DNA of 64,000 nt from Leptospirales bacterium (GTDB lineage: Bacteria; Spirochaetota; Leptospiria; Leptospirales; Leptonemataceae). Numbering within the stretch: the first letter of the stretch is position 1; each line of letters opens with the position of its first letter. The stretch spans positions 1-64,000 of the forward strand of contig JAIBBM010000011.1 in NCBI GenBank assembly GCA_019694685.1, in the 5' to 3' direction. Below the pieces are notes generated by a model. The model saw only the letters and a list, made by a program, of their open reading frames with translations, was not told the origin of the DNA and ran no database searches. Shown piece after piece: positions 39,589 through 47,859 of this stretch. The position numbers and the translations under genes were made by a program.

Positions 39589-41430
39589 TTAGTCGAGTTT
39601 GGACAGGTCTCTCACTGCTCCGCGATCAGCGCTCGTAGCAAGCATCGCGTATGCCTTGAGAGATGCGGAAACTTTCCTGGGGCGAACCTCGGCCGGTTTC
39701 CACGCAGAAGATCCTCTTGCCAATTCCGCGGCACGTCTTGCTTCCAGTTCGGAATCAGAAAGAAGAACATCAATCGAACGATTGGGAATATCAATGCGAA
39801 TGCGGTCTCCATTCTTGATGAGTGCAATCGCTCCACCGGAAGCTGCTTCCGGAGATACGTGACCAATGCTCAGACCAGAGGTTCCTCCAGAGAATCGACC
39901 ATCCGTCAACAGGGCGCACGCCTTTCCCAGTCCCTGCGATTTTAGATAACTGGTTGGATAAAGCATTTCCTGCATTCCTGGCCCGCCCTTTGGACCTTCG
40001 TATCGAATCACCACTACGTCGCCTGTTTTGACTTTGTGGTTCAGTATATCGTCTACAGCCTGGTCTTGACTTTCCACCACGTACGCAGGCCCTTCAAACA
40101 ACCAGCAGCTTTCATCCACACCGGAAGTCTTAACCACACAGCCATCCGGCGCTATGTTTCCTTTGAGCACCGCCAGACCACCTTCGCGGCTGTATGCATG
40201 CTCTACAGAACGAATGCAACCTTCCGCGCGATCGCGGTCCAGATCTGGCCAGCGAGTTGCCTGGCTAAAGGCAACCTGCGTTGGAATCCCAGCGGGACCG
40301 GCGCGATAGAAGCTAGAGACGGCCTCCGACGGTGATTGTGCGATGTCCCATTTTTCAAGAGCTTCTCGAAACGTTTTGCTGTGAACTGTAGGCAAATCTG
40401 CGTGAAGCAATCCACCGCGGTTGAGTTCTGCCAGAATTCCCATCACGCCGCCTGCGCGATGAACGTCTTCCATATGATACTTTGGAGTATTGGGAGCCAC
40501 CTTGCACAACTGAGGCACTTTTCTACTCAAACGATCTATGTCGAGCATGGTGAAAGGCACTCCGCCTTCCTGTGCGGCAGCTAATAGGTGTAAGATGGTA
40601 TTTGTGGAGCCACCCATGGCAATGTCCAGGGACATTGCATTTTCAAATGCTTGAAAATTTGCAATCGAGCGAGGAAGCACGCTTGAGTCATCTTGTTCAT
40701 AGTATCTTTTTGTGATTTCAACAATGCGACGACCGGCTTCCAGAAACAGCTCTTCGCGGTCTGCGTGAGTGGCAAGCATCGATCCGTTTCCTGGTAGAGA
40801 CAGGCCCAGCGCTTCCGTCAGGCAATTCATCGAATTGGCTGTGAACATTCCAGAGCACGAACCACACGTAGGGCATGCAGATCGTTCGTATGCTTCTACT
40901 TTCTCATCGCTTGCGTTTTTGTCTGTGCCAATTACAATGGCGTCCACCAGATCCAGCTTATGCTCTGCGAGTCTGGTTTTCCCGGCCTCCATGGGCCCGC
41001 CGGATACAAACACAACTGGAATGTTGAGTCGCATAGCAGCCATGAGCATGCCGGGAGTGATCTTATCGCAATTCGAAATGCAGACAATCGCATCCGCGCA
41101 GTGCGCGTTGACCATGTACTCCACAGAATCCGCTATGATGTCCCTGCTGGGAAGGCTGTAGAGCATGCCATCATGGCCCATCGCAATTCCGTCATCTACT
41201 GCGATCGTATTGAATTCTTTTGCAACCGCGCCTGCCTTTTCAATTTCACGAGCCACAAGTTGACCCAGATCTTTCAAATGGACGTGACCGGGAACAAACT
41301 GAGTAAAGGAATTTGCAATGGCAATGATGGGTTTGCCAAAGTCAGAGTCCTTCATTCCGGTGGCGCGCCACAGTGCGCGGGCGCCGGCCATATTGCGGCC
41401 AGCAGTGGTGGTTCTAGAGCGATAAACAGG
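39589..41430 (-). CDS. ilvD: Dihydroxy-acid dehydratase
   Basis: 613 residues from ATG 41430; the frame extends to 41478 but [20 protein letters not shown] is the normal N-terminus. Iron-sulphur cysteines at 118 and 122 (CISNCDK) and in [20 protein letters not shown]; Mg-site Asp81 in [53 protein letters not shown] near the end. It dehydrates 2,3-dihydroxy-isovalerate and -methylvalerate in valine and isoleucine synthesis. Length and motifs are complete. It is a core gene on the minus strand inside the array-like region, with no other branched-chain genes beside it. Confidence 0.97.
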   Translation of the reverse strand, partial: PVYRSRTTTAGRNMAGARALWRATGMKDSDFGKPIIAIANSFTQFVPGHVHLKDLGQLVAREIEKAGAVAKEFNTIAVDDGIAMGHDGMLYSLPSRDIIADSVEYMVNAHCADAIVCISNCDKITPGMLMAAMRLNIPVVFVSGGPMEAGKTRLAEHKLDLVDAIVIGTDKNASDEKVEAYERSACPTCGSCSGMFTANSMNCLTEALGLSLPGNGSMLATHADREELFLEAGRRIVEITKRYYEQDDSSVLPRSIANFQAFENAMSLDIAMGGSTNTILHLLAAAQEGGVPFTMLDIDRLSRKVPQLCKVAPNTPKYHMEDVHRAGGVMGILAELNRGGLLHADLPTVHSKTFREALEKWDIAQSPSEAVSSFYRAGPAGIPTQVAFSQATRWPDLDRDRAEGCIRSVEHAYSREGGLAVLKGNIAPDGCVVKTSGVDESCWLFEGPAYVVESQDQAVDDILNHKVKTGDVVVIRYEGPKGGPGMQEMLYPTSYLKSQGLGKACALLTDGRFSGGTSGLSIGHVSPEAASGGAIALIKNGDRIRIDIPNRSIDVLLSDSELEARRAAELARGSSAWKPAEVRPRKVSASLKAYAMLATSADRGAVRDLSKLD

Positions 41431-41541
41431 CATGACGATTTCCAGAACCACACCTGCATTCGGCACCATGCCGGACAATAAAATATCCCATTTCGCTTGA
41501 TCCGTACAGGCAGATTGAAACTACAACTCAGGTCATCGAAT

Positions 41542-42114
41542 ATGAAGAAGAATACAAAAGGCCAGAAGGCTTCGCCCGCTAAATCAGGGGACATTCTTGC
41601 TACTCTGCAAGAACGCTTTGAAAAGAACATGGCTCGCCACAGGGGAATTTCGTGGACAAGCGTCCAGGCAAGACTCGCAAAATCTCCGGCTAAAATGCGA
41701 TCTCTGAGCGCGATGGAAGAATCGGGTGGAGAACCAGACGTAATCGCTCTCGATAAGAAGACAGGCGAAGTAATCTTCTTTGACTGCTCTGCAGAAACCC
41801 CTTCTGGGCGCAGAAGTCTTTGCTACGACAAAGAAGCGCTCGCATCCAGGAAGGAACACAAACCCAAAGACAGCGCCGTGAACATGGCAAATGCGATGGG
41901 CATCGAGCTACTCACAGAAGAGGAATACAGACAACTCCAGGAGCTCGGCGAATTTGACACGAAAACGTCCAGCTGGGTGAAAACGCCGGCGGATGTGAGG
42001 AAACTGGGAGGGGCCGTCTTTTGCGATCGTCGCTACGGTAGAGTTTTCCTTTATCATAACGGAGCAGAGTCTTATTACGCGGTGCGAGGCTTTCGCGGAT
42101 CTCTCAGGATATAA
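41542..42114 (+). CDS. DUF4256 family protein
   Basis: 190 residues from ATG 41542. Highly conserved blocks: LQERFEKNMARHRGISW, SLSAMEESGGEPDVIALDKK, IFFDCSAETPSGRRSLCYDK, AMGIELLTEEEYRQLQELGE, DTKTSSWVKTPADVRKLGGA and YHNGAESYYAVRGFRGSLR. Function unknown though the family is strongly conserved. Cytosolic. It is divergent from ilvD and its 3' end is two bases from the next start. Confidence 0.95.
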   Translation: MKKNTKGQKASPAKSGDILATLQERFEKNMARHRGISWTSVQARLAKSPAKMRSLSAMEESGGEPDVIALDKKTGEVIFFDCSAETPSGRRSLCYDKEALASRKEHKPKDSAVNMANAMGIELLTEEEYRQLQELGEFDTKTSSWVKTPADVRKLGGAVFCDRRYGRVFLYHNGAESYYAVRGFRGSLRI

Positions 42115-42116
42115 TC

Positions 42117-42758
42117 ATGCAAAAACTTGTAGTTCGTTGTTTCTCCATTTCAGTCGACGGCTTTGGCGCCGGGCCAGAGCAGAGCCTGGAAAATCCACTT
42201 GGGATTGGAGGCAGAGATGTACACAGCTGGTTTTTTCCTACCAGGACATTTCAACAAATGTTCGGCGAAAGCAAAGGGGAAACAGGAGTAGATTACGATT
42301 TCGCCGCGCGCGGATTTGAAAACATTGGCGCAAACATACTCGGCCGAAACATGTTCGGTCCCATTCGCGGCCCCTGGCCCAACGACGAATGGAAAGGCTG
42401 GTGGGGTCCAAATCCACCGTATCACAGTCCGGTCTTTGTTCTCACTCACCATGCGCGCCAGTCCATTCCGATGGAAGGCGGGAACACTTTTCATTTTGTA
42501 ACAGATGGAATCGAATCCGCGCTCAAGCAGGCATTCGCCGCAGCCAATGGAAAGGATGTGCGATTGGGCGGAGGAGTTTCTCTTGTGCGCCAGTACTTAA
42601 ACAAAGGTCTGATCGATGAGCTCCACGTTGCCATCTCCCCGACCATTCTGGGATCAGGAGAAAGACTTTTCGAGGGCGTGGACCTGGTGGCTCTGGGTTA
42701 TAAAATCACAGAGCACGTAACTACAAAGAATGCGACGCACATTGTTCTAACCAAATGA
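42117..42758 (+). CDS. RibD C-terminal/dihydrofolate reductase-like protein
   Basis: 213 residues. KLVVRCFSISVDGFGAGPEQ, the long loop DVHSWFFPTRTFQQMFGE, NILGRNMFGPIRGPWP, PVFVLTHHARQ, DVRLGGGVSLVRQYLNKGLI and ISPTILGSGERLFEGVDL. This is the longer subfamily of RibD-C reductases. Third member in the window. Begins two bases after the DUF4256 stop, so likely co-transcribed. Confidence 0.95.
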   Translation: MQKLVVRCFSISVDGFGAGPEQSLENPLGIGGRDVHSWFFPTRTFQQMFGESKGETGVDYDFAARGFENIGANILGRNMFGPIRGPWPNDEWKGWWGPNPPYHSPVFVLTHHARQSIPMEGGNTFHFVTDGIESALKQAFAAANGKDVRLGGGVSLVRQYLNKGLIDELHVAISPTILGSGERLFEGVDLVALGYKITEHVTTKNATHIVLTK

Positions 42759-42765
42759 TTTGAGC

Positions 42766-43221
42766 ATGGAGTTTGAAATTCGCAAAGCCCGCTCCCTGGA
42801 CGAAGATGAAGTCTACGGGCTTGTGCGAAATTTCGCAGTATCGTTTCAACCAGACAGAGTCACCTTTTCAAACTCGTTTGAGAAATTGATCCGCGAAGAA
42901 TCCGCTCGCGTACTCGTGGCCGTGTCACAAAAGACGATTGTGGGTTACTTGCTTGGATTCACTCATCTTACTTTCTTTGCAAACGGAAGCGTTGGATGGA
43001 TAGAAGAAATTATGGTGAATGAAAGGTTAAGACGCCAGGGAATCGCACGGGCACTTACAGTAGATTTCGAACAATGGGTTACATCCAGAGGAGGAAAGCT
43101 AGTTGCTCTGGCAACGAGACGCGCCTCCGATTTTTATCGCTCCATTGGTTACGAAGAATCAGCCATCTATTTCAGAAAGAAACTCACTACTCCGGCGGTA
43201 GGGCAGACCGGGTTCGACTAA
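42766..43221 (+). CDS. GNAT-family N-acetyltransferase
   Basis: 151 residues from ATG 42766 (TTG 42760 two codons earlier). Acetyl-CoA binding motif A: WIEEIMVNERLRRQGIARAL (R/Q-x-x-G-x-A), preceded by VGYLLGFTHLTFFANG and followed by LVALATRRASDFYRSIGYEE. Typical single-domain GNAT; substrate unknown. Eight bases after the RibD-C gene. Followed by GCGGCTAACGGCAC (43224), a left-core-like junction. Confidence 0.93.
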   Translation: MEFEIRKARSLDEDEVYGLVRNFAVSFQPDRVTFSNSFEKLIREESARVLVAVSQKTIVGYLLGFTHLTFFANGSVGWIEEIMVNERLRRQGIARALTVDFEQWVTSRGGKLVALATRRASDFYRSIGYEESAIYFRKKLTTPAVGQTGFD

Positions 43222-43223
43222 AA

Positions 43224-43232
43224 GCGGCTAAC
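43224..43232 (+). repeat. Junction left core (GCGGCTAAC)
   Basis: GCGGCTAACGGCACAAACGCGC; same left arm as the site at 1122, right arm not recognisable. Confidence 0.35.
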
Positions 43233-43257
43233 GGCACAAACGCGCAAAGGATGATCC

Positions 43258-44157
43258 ATGGACTCAAATAGCATCTATCTACAAGAAACCATCCGCGTAT
43301 TTCGTCAGTACAAGGAACTTGCAGACAAAGCGATCGCGCAACTGGACAAAGATGAATTCTATTTCAAAGATTTCGGACCCCGGTCTCCGTCCATCGCTTC
43401 GATTGCAAAGCATGTTTCCGGAAACCTTCTATCGCGGTGGACGGACTTCTTGACCACGGACGGAGAAAAAGAAAATCGAAATCGAGACGGCGAATTCGTA
43501 ATTCAATCCGGCGAAACCAGAGCGGTCCTGACCGCATTCTGGGAAAAAGGATGGGCTGCGCTACTGGATACTCTTTCCTCCCTTGGGCCTGCGGACGTAT
43601 CGCGCACCGTGACCATCCGCGGAGAGCCGCACTCAGTGCCTCTGGCCATCCAGCGATCTCTCGCACACACCTCATATCATGTTGGTCAAATTCTATACCT
43701 GGCGCGACTGGCAAAAGAGGGAGAATGGAAATGGCTTACGATTCCACCGGGAGCAAGCGCACAGTTCAATCAGGCAATGGCGGGCCAGTTTCCCAAAAAG
43801 TCGCCCAGAACGATTTTCCATATCATTTCGCGCGATGACTGGATGGCCGCGGGGCTCGCCGGCTCTGTTCGCCCTTCAAGTCTGGAGACAGAGGGATTTG
43901 TGCATTGTTCTACGGCGGATCAAGTGGCGGAGACTGCAAACCTGTTCTTTTCCGAAGCGCATGACCTTCTTCTACTGGAAATAGAAGAGGATCGCCTAAC
44001 GGCTGATATACGGTTCGAGGCGCCTTCGGATGCAAAATCGTCTAACGCTCTTTTCCCCCACGTCTACGGCCCAATCAATCTAGATGCGGTGACAGCAGTT
44101 CACACTCTCCATCCAGATTCGCGGGGCAGATTTCAATTTCCAACCGGAAGCGCATGA
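43258..44157 (+). CDS. Fusion of DinB-like (DUF1572) and DUF952 domains
   Basis: 299 residues. Residues 1-180 are a DinB-type four-helix bundle of the DUF1572 class: YLQETIRVFRQYKELADKAI, ASIAKHVSGNLLSRWTDFLT (His52) and AHTSYHVGQILYLARL (His137 and His141). Residues 184-295 are a DUF952 domain: RTIFHIISRDDWMAAGLAGS, FVHCSTADQVAETANLFFSE, LLLEIEEDRLTADIRFEAPS and FPHVYGPINLDAVTAV. Both are normally separate small proteins. The fusion is clean with no stop or shift between. The stop overlaps the next ATG. Confidence 0.93.
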   Translation: MDSNSIYLQETIRVFRQYKELADKAIAQLDKDEFYFKDFGPRSPSIASIAKHVSGNLLSRWTDFLTTDGEKENRNRDGEFVIQSGETRAVLTAFWEKGWAALLDTLSSLGPADVSRTVTIRGEPHSVPLAIQRSLAHTSYHVGQILYLARLAKEGEWKWLTIPPGASAQFNQAMAGQFPKKSPRTIFHIISRDDWMAAGLAGSVRPSSLETEGFVHCSTADQVAETANLFFSEAHDLLLLEIEEDRLTADIRFEAPSDAKSSNALFPHVYGPINLDAVTAVHTLHPDSRGRFQFPTGSA

Positions 44158-44762
44158 TCGATCTACAAAACATTCAATTCAAGTGTACAGAGCCAGTGGA
44201 TCCGTCCATGGAAGCCAGACTCCCTGAGGATCTTCGCACCGTTCTCCATAAGATCAACGGCTTCACTGCGTTTCGCGGAGGTCTTCATGTGCGAGGTGCA
44301 TGCGTCGCTCCTTCCTGGCATTCCCTGGAAACCATCTGGGATGGAAAATTCAGCCTGAGGCGAACGTATGAACTACTGGGCGAAAAAGACATTCCGTTCG
44401 CGGAAGACTGCATGGGAGATCAGTTCATACTCAGAGACGGAATGGTGTACAGGCTCACGCTCGAGACCGCGTTTCTCGATCCGCTTGGTCTTTCCCTGGA
44501 CGGTTTCTTTGCCAGTGCAAACGAGGACCCGGTGGAGTTCTTGCAAATGCACCCTCTGCTTCGCCTTGAAAAAGAGGGAAAGAAACTCGAGCCAGGGCAG
44601 CTCATCCACGCGTTTCCACCCTATTGCACAAAGGAATCGGCACAGGGAGTGTCTCTCAAGGCAGTGGAAGCGAATGCCCAGATTGACTTTGAACTGGATT
44701 TCTTCCGTCAGATCCGAGATATTGAAGACGGCGGCCAGATCCGCATCCGTGTCATTGACTGA
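44154..44762 (+). CDS. SUKH (SMI1/KNR4)-type protein
   Basis: 202 residues, ATG 44154 overlapping the previous stop (ATGA). LPEDLRTVLHKINGFTAFRG, then FAEDCMGDQFILRDGMVYRL, LGLSLDGFFASANEDPVEFL and GQLIHAFPPYCTKES follow the SUKH layout. SUKH proteins are common immunity proteins in contact-dependent toxin systems, though many have other roles. No toxin gene is adjacent. Coupled with the DinB-DUF952 fusion. Confidence 0.85.
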   Translation: MIDLQNIQFKCTEPVDPSMEARLPEDLRTVLHKINGFTAFRGGLHVRGACVAPSWHSLETIWDGKFSLRRTYELLGEKDIPFAEDCMGDQFILRDGMVYRLTLETAFLDPLGLSLDGFFASANEDPVEFLQMHPLLRLEKEGKKLEPGQLIHAFPPYCTKESAQGVSLKAVEANAQIDFELDFFRQIRDIEDGGQIRIRVID

Positions 44763-44817
44763 GACAGAAAGCAAAATTCCGCTTTGACAATCTCCTGGAA
44801 TGGTGGGAGAATGATTT

Positions 44818-45249
44818 ATGAGCAAAGAGACGCTCAGCTTCATCAGCAGAACGGCACAGGATGACATCTTTGAAGTTGTCTTCGCGTCCTATTTGAAGAA
44901 GGACTTCATTTCGCGTGCGCTCACTCTGATTCATGACTCAAAGCTGATCATGAGATCGCTGCGTTTTCATTCAAACGACGGCGGCATAGCAGTCTGGGAA
45001 AACGGAAAAGGCATCATATCTGCAAATAGCTGGGAGGATGAAGATGCGGGAATCGACCCTGATTCTTTGATGCGCTTTCGCTTTCCCCTTCTCAACGGAG
45101 CCATCGCCCCGGATCTGGCCCGCGAGACCATCATCCACGACGTCATCAGCCATCTGCCCAACGGCGAACTTGCTTCTATTTTGTTAAAAATTTCAAAAAC
45201 AAAAAAGTGGAAAGAGCCCCTGCCGTCGTCCTATCTAGAGATTTTATGA
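44818..45249 (+). CDS. Unknown cytosolic protein
   Basis: 143 residues from ATG 44818, preceded by GGTGGGAGAATGATTT. No signal peptide. FISRTAQDDIFEVVFASYLK, LRFHSNDGGIAVWENGKGI, LLNGAIAPDLARETIIHDVI give an alpha/beta pattern with no recognised domain. Overlaps the next gene by four bases (ATGA at 45246). Confidence 0.6.
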   Translation: MSKETLSFISRTAQDDIFEVVFASYLKKDFISRALTLIHDSKLIMRSLRFHSNDGGIAVWENGKGIISANSWEDEDAGIDPDSLMRFRFPLLNGAIAPDLARETIIHDVISHLPNGELASILLKISKTKKWKEPLPSSYLEIL

Positions 45250-46109
45250 TTCGCACAACACTGCTTGTACTTACGTTCGCCGTCTGTCTGGGACTGCATG
45301 CGGAGGAAACTTCTCCGGTTCAGCTGGAGTGGCAAAGCTTCAGAATTTTTTCTACTGGAAGCGATGACAGACATCTTCTAGTATTCCAGAAAAAGAAGGA
45401 TCCAGGCCCCCTGCTCCGTTTGCAGGCGTGGGATTATGGACACCAGAGAATCATGAACGTAGCCCCCATGCGCGGAACATCAGGAGAACTACTCTACGCG
45501 CAAACGTTTGATCGCGGAGAAAGCGGAGGATCAATCACTCTTACTTTCTTCAAAGCATCCGGTGACGCAGTGCAGCCACTTCCATTTGAAATCGCGCGAA
45601 GCGGATACAATGCGCCTGAAGTGCAAAGCGGGAGCGGACCCTCAAGAATCCTGATTCCCTGCGAAGCATTTTACGGAAAGAGAGTGGGTCCTTTTTCGCT
45701 GACTGGAGTCTACGTGAGCGGCCACGGATTGAGCATGATCCCTAGAATCGCAGTGATGGATCAGGCCCAGGGTAAAGTGAATCTCAAAGATGTTACTTTT
45801 TCTACGGGCGTGCGAAACGTACTCAATGGCTTTCTCGTTCAAAGCGAAAAAGCACTCGGGGAACAATCGGGAAAAACCTGGGAAGGCGCGGAAGGTCTGC
45901 AACTCGCAGCAGGACTCGCAACCTATTACTATTTCAAAATCAAACTGGGAGAAGAGGCAGACGCTCTTGCAAAGATCACCAGGGCTGGAATCAAGATTCT
46001 GGATTCTGACCAGGAGAAATCTTCGCCTGCGATCCACGCAGCAGACTGGCTAAAAACTTCCAGGGCAGACATCGTGCGATTTGGCGATGCGGAAAAACTG
46101 GCAGAGTGA
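45246..46109 (+). CDS. Exported protein, unknown function
   Basis: 287 residues from ATG 45246. Cleavable signal MIRTTLLVLTFAVCLGLHAE. The mature protein has a beta-rich N-terminal half (LEWQSFRIFSTGSDDRHLLV; LLRLQAWDYGHQRIMNVAPM) and a helical C-terminal part (GLQLAAGLATYYYFKIKLGE; LAKITRAGIKILDSDQE). No family recognised. Translational coupling with the preceding cytosolic protein is seen but not explained. Confidence 0.6.
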   Translation: MIRTTLLVLTFAVCLGLHAEETSPVQLEWQSFRIFSTGSDDRHLLVFQKKKDPGPLLRLQAWDYGHQRIMNVAPMRGTSGELLYAQTFDRGESGGSITLTFFKASGDAVQPLPFEIARSGYNAPEVQSGSGPSRILIPCEAFYGKRVGPFSLTGVYVSGHGLSMIPRIAVMDQAQGKVNLKDVTFSTGVRNVLNGFLVQSEKALGEQSGKTWEGAEGLQLAAGLATYYYFKIKLGEEADALAKITRAGIKILDSDQEKSSPAIHAADWLKTSRADIVRFGDAEKLAE

Positions 46110-46189
46110 ATGTGAGTCACCTGGCCGAAGGCATGCCCGAAAGGAACAATTAAACTTGACTGAAGCTCATCAAATGCTTCCTTCCGCAC

Positions 46190-46624
46190 ATGAGCTTCGC
46201 CCAGGACAACAAGAGTGAAAACGATCGCCTGAGGGCCATCATGGCCCGACTCACAGACCATCACTGGTCATTGGATCTGGGTGGTGACTGGACTGTAGGT
46301 ACACTTCTGTGCCATCTAGCGTACTGGGATCGCATGACTTCTGTGCGAATTAAGAAATGGATGGGCGATGGAACTCTCACTGCAGTTCCAGACGCCGACA
46401 ACATTGAATGCATCAACAATTCAGTTCGATTCTTGAGCCGCGGCGTCGGCAGAGTGGAAGGAATTCGAACAGTGCAGGAAGCTGCAGACGAAATTGATTC
46501 GATTGCTCTTTCTCTGAGCCCGGATCAACTCAACTTCCTGGAAGCAAATGGGCGCGACCGGTGGTTCAGGAGATCTCTGCACAGGCAGCATCACCTCGCA
46601 AGAATCGAAAAAGCTCTGCTTTGA
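46190..46624 (+). CDS. DinB/maleylpyruvate isomerase-like protein
   Basis: 144 residues. Pattern of small DinB-type bundles: NDRLRAIMARLTDHHWSLDL, GDWTVGTLLCHLAYWDRMTS (His about 42) and RRSLHRQHHLARIEKAL (terminal His pair), where the three His residues would bind a metal. Substrate unknown. Third DinB-type gene in the window. ATG 46190 is four bases downstream of CGCAC with no clear Shine-Dalgarno. Confidence 0.83.
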   Translation: MSFAQDNKSENDRLRAIMARLTDHHWSLDLGGDWTVGTLLCHLAYWDRMTSVRIKKWMGDGTLTAVPDADNIECINNSVRFLSRGVGRVEGIRTVQEAADEIDSIALSLSPDQLNFLEANGRDRWFRRSLHRQHHLARIEKALL

Positions 46625-46627
46625 TGC

Positions 46628-47170
46628 ATGAGCATGATGCCGGAGATTTTTACTTCCAGGATCAAATTGCGTGCATTTCGGGAGTCCGACCTGGATGAAT
46701 TTGCGGCCATGAACGCAGATGAAAGGGTGATGAAGTATTTTCCGGCCACTCTGACCAGACAGGAAACCATCGAACTCATGAGGCGAATCGACGATCATGA
46801 AAAGAAACACGGGTTTACTCTCTTCGCGCTCGAAGATATTTCCACCGGTAAGTTTTTTGGCTTCACCGGAGCTGCCGTTCCCGCTTTTGATGCGCACTTC
46901 ACTCCGTGTGTGGAAATTGGCTGGAGACTTGCGTTTGATTTTCAGGGCAAAGGCCTGGCCACGGAAGCAGCTCTTGCAACCGTGAACTATGCATTCGCAC
47001 ATCTGGGAGTGAGTGAACTCGTATCTTTTACATTCAAAGGCAACTTGCCTTCTCGTCGCGTCATGGAAAAAATTGGAATGGCTTACCATCCAGAGGAAGA
47101 CTTTCTTCATCCTCAACTCGCGCGCGAGCATCATCTTGCACCACACGTATTGTACCGGAGAAAACGTTGA
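46628..47170 (+). CDS. GNAT acetyltransferase, RimJ/RimL type
   Basis: 180 residues. FTSRIKLRAFRESDLDEFAA, GKFFGFTGAAVPAFDAHFTP, EIGWRLAFDFQGKGLATEAA (acetyl-CoA loop), VSFTFKGNLPSRRVMEKIGM. This is the GNAT3 group that acetylates ribosomal protein N-termini, peptides or small amines. The stop overlaps the TTG start of the next gene. ATG 46628 (46634 and 46637 are alternatives). Confidence 0.94.
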   Translation: MSMMPEIFTSRIKLRAFRESDLDEFAAMNADERVMKYFPATLTRQETIELMRRIDDHEKKHGFTLFALEDISTGKFFGFTGAAVPAFDAHFTPCVEIGWRLAFDFQGKGLATEAALATVNYAFAHLGVSELVSFTFKGNLPSRRVMEKIGMAYHPEEDFLHPQLAREHHLAPHVLYRRKR

Positions 47171-47853
47171 AAGTTCAAAAAAAGAGAATCGCTGAGCTGG
47201 AGAGTTTCGTAGTAGAGGGAAAAGACAAAGGTCCGGTTGTCGTTCTATGTCATGGTTTTGGGGCAAATGCGCAGGATCTATTGCCACTGGCAGAAGCGCT
47301 CAGCGCGCCGGCCGGCACTACATGGATCTTCCCGGACGCACCCATTGAATTTCCAATCGGCCCAGGAAGAATGGGCAGAGCCTGGTTTCCACTGGTCGCA
47401 GAAGAAATCGCACGGCTTGCCGCGACTGGAAAGCATCTGAATTTTTATGAAGTAGTTCCTCCAGGCCTCGAAGCATCCAGAAAAAAACTAGAAGCTCTGA
47501 TCCACGAGACCGGGAGACCTGCGAATCTGATCACGTTAGGCGGCTTTAGCCAGGGGTCGATGCTTGCCGTAGACACATACCTTCACGCTTCTGAAACCAT
47601 GGCAGGACTGGTCATCATGTCTGGAAATCTAATCTGTCGCGATCAGTGGACACGACTCGCACCAGCGCGAAGAGGAAGCCAGTTCATACAATCTCATGGA
47701 TTGATGGATCCAGTGCTACCCTACGAAAATGCGAAAAGACTCGAAACGGTCCTTCGCGAAGGCGGCCTATCCGGAGAATTCATTTCTTTCTCCGGCGGCC
47801 ATGAGATTCCGCAGGGTGTAATAAAGAAAGTAAGCCTGTACCTCACGCGCTGA
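47167..47853 (+). CDS. Alpha/beta hydrolase, phospholipase/carboxylesterase family
   Basis: 228 residues, TTG start at 47167 overlapping the previous stop. Nucleophile elbow GFSQG with Ser128; oxyanion region VVVLCHGFGANAQDLLPLAE; catalytic Asp in HGLMDPVLPY and His in GGHEIPQG. Small cytosolic esterase of the YpfH type acting on short acyl esters or acyl-proteins. Ends seven bases before the MMPL gene stop. Confidence 0.94.
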   Translation: MKVQKKRIAELESFVVEGKDKGPVVVLCHGFGANAQDLLPLAEALSAPAGTTWIFPDAPIEFPIGPGRMGRAWFPLVAEEIARLAATGKHLNFYEVVPPGLEASRKKLEALIHETGRPANLITLGGFSQGSMLAVDTYLHASETMAGLVIMSGNLICRDQWTRLAPARRGSQFIQSHGLMDPVLPYENAKRLETVLREGGLSGEFISFSGGHEIPQGVIKKVSLYLTR

Positions 47854-47859
47854 TCGGAA

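Noticed and set aside
39587..39594. GTTAGTCG junction core at the ilvD stop
   Set aside because: It lies inside the ilvD 3' coding end with no partner core and is likely chance.
29564..46624. The three DinB-type genes as a recent tandem amplification
   Set aside because: Their sequences differ greatly outside the metal-ligand histidines, so independent acquisition is more likely.
46421..47287. 288-residue minus-strand open frame
   Set aside because: It is the complement of the DinB and GNAT genes, which have clear family motifs; the minus translation is compositionally odd and matches nothing.
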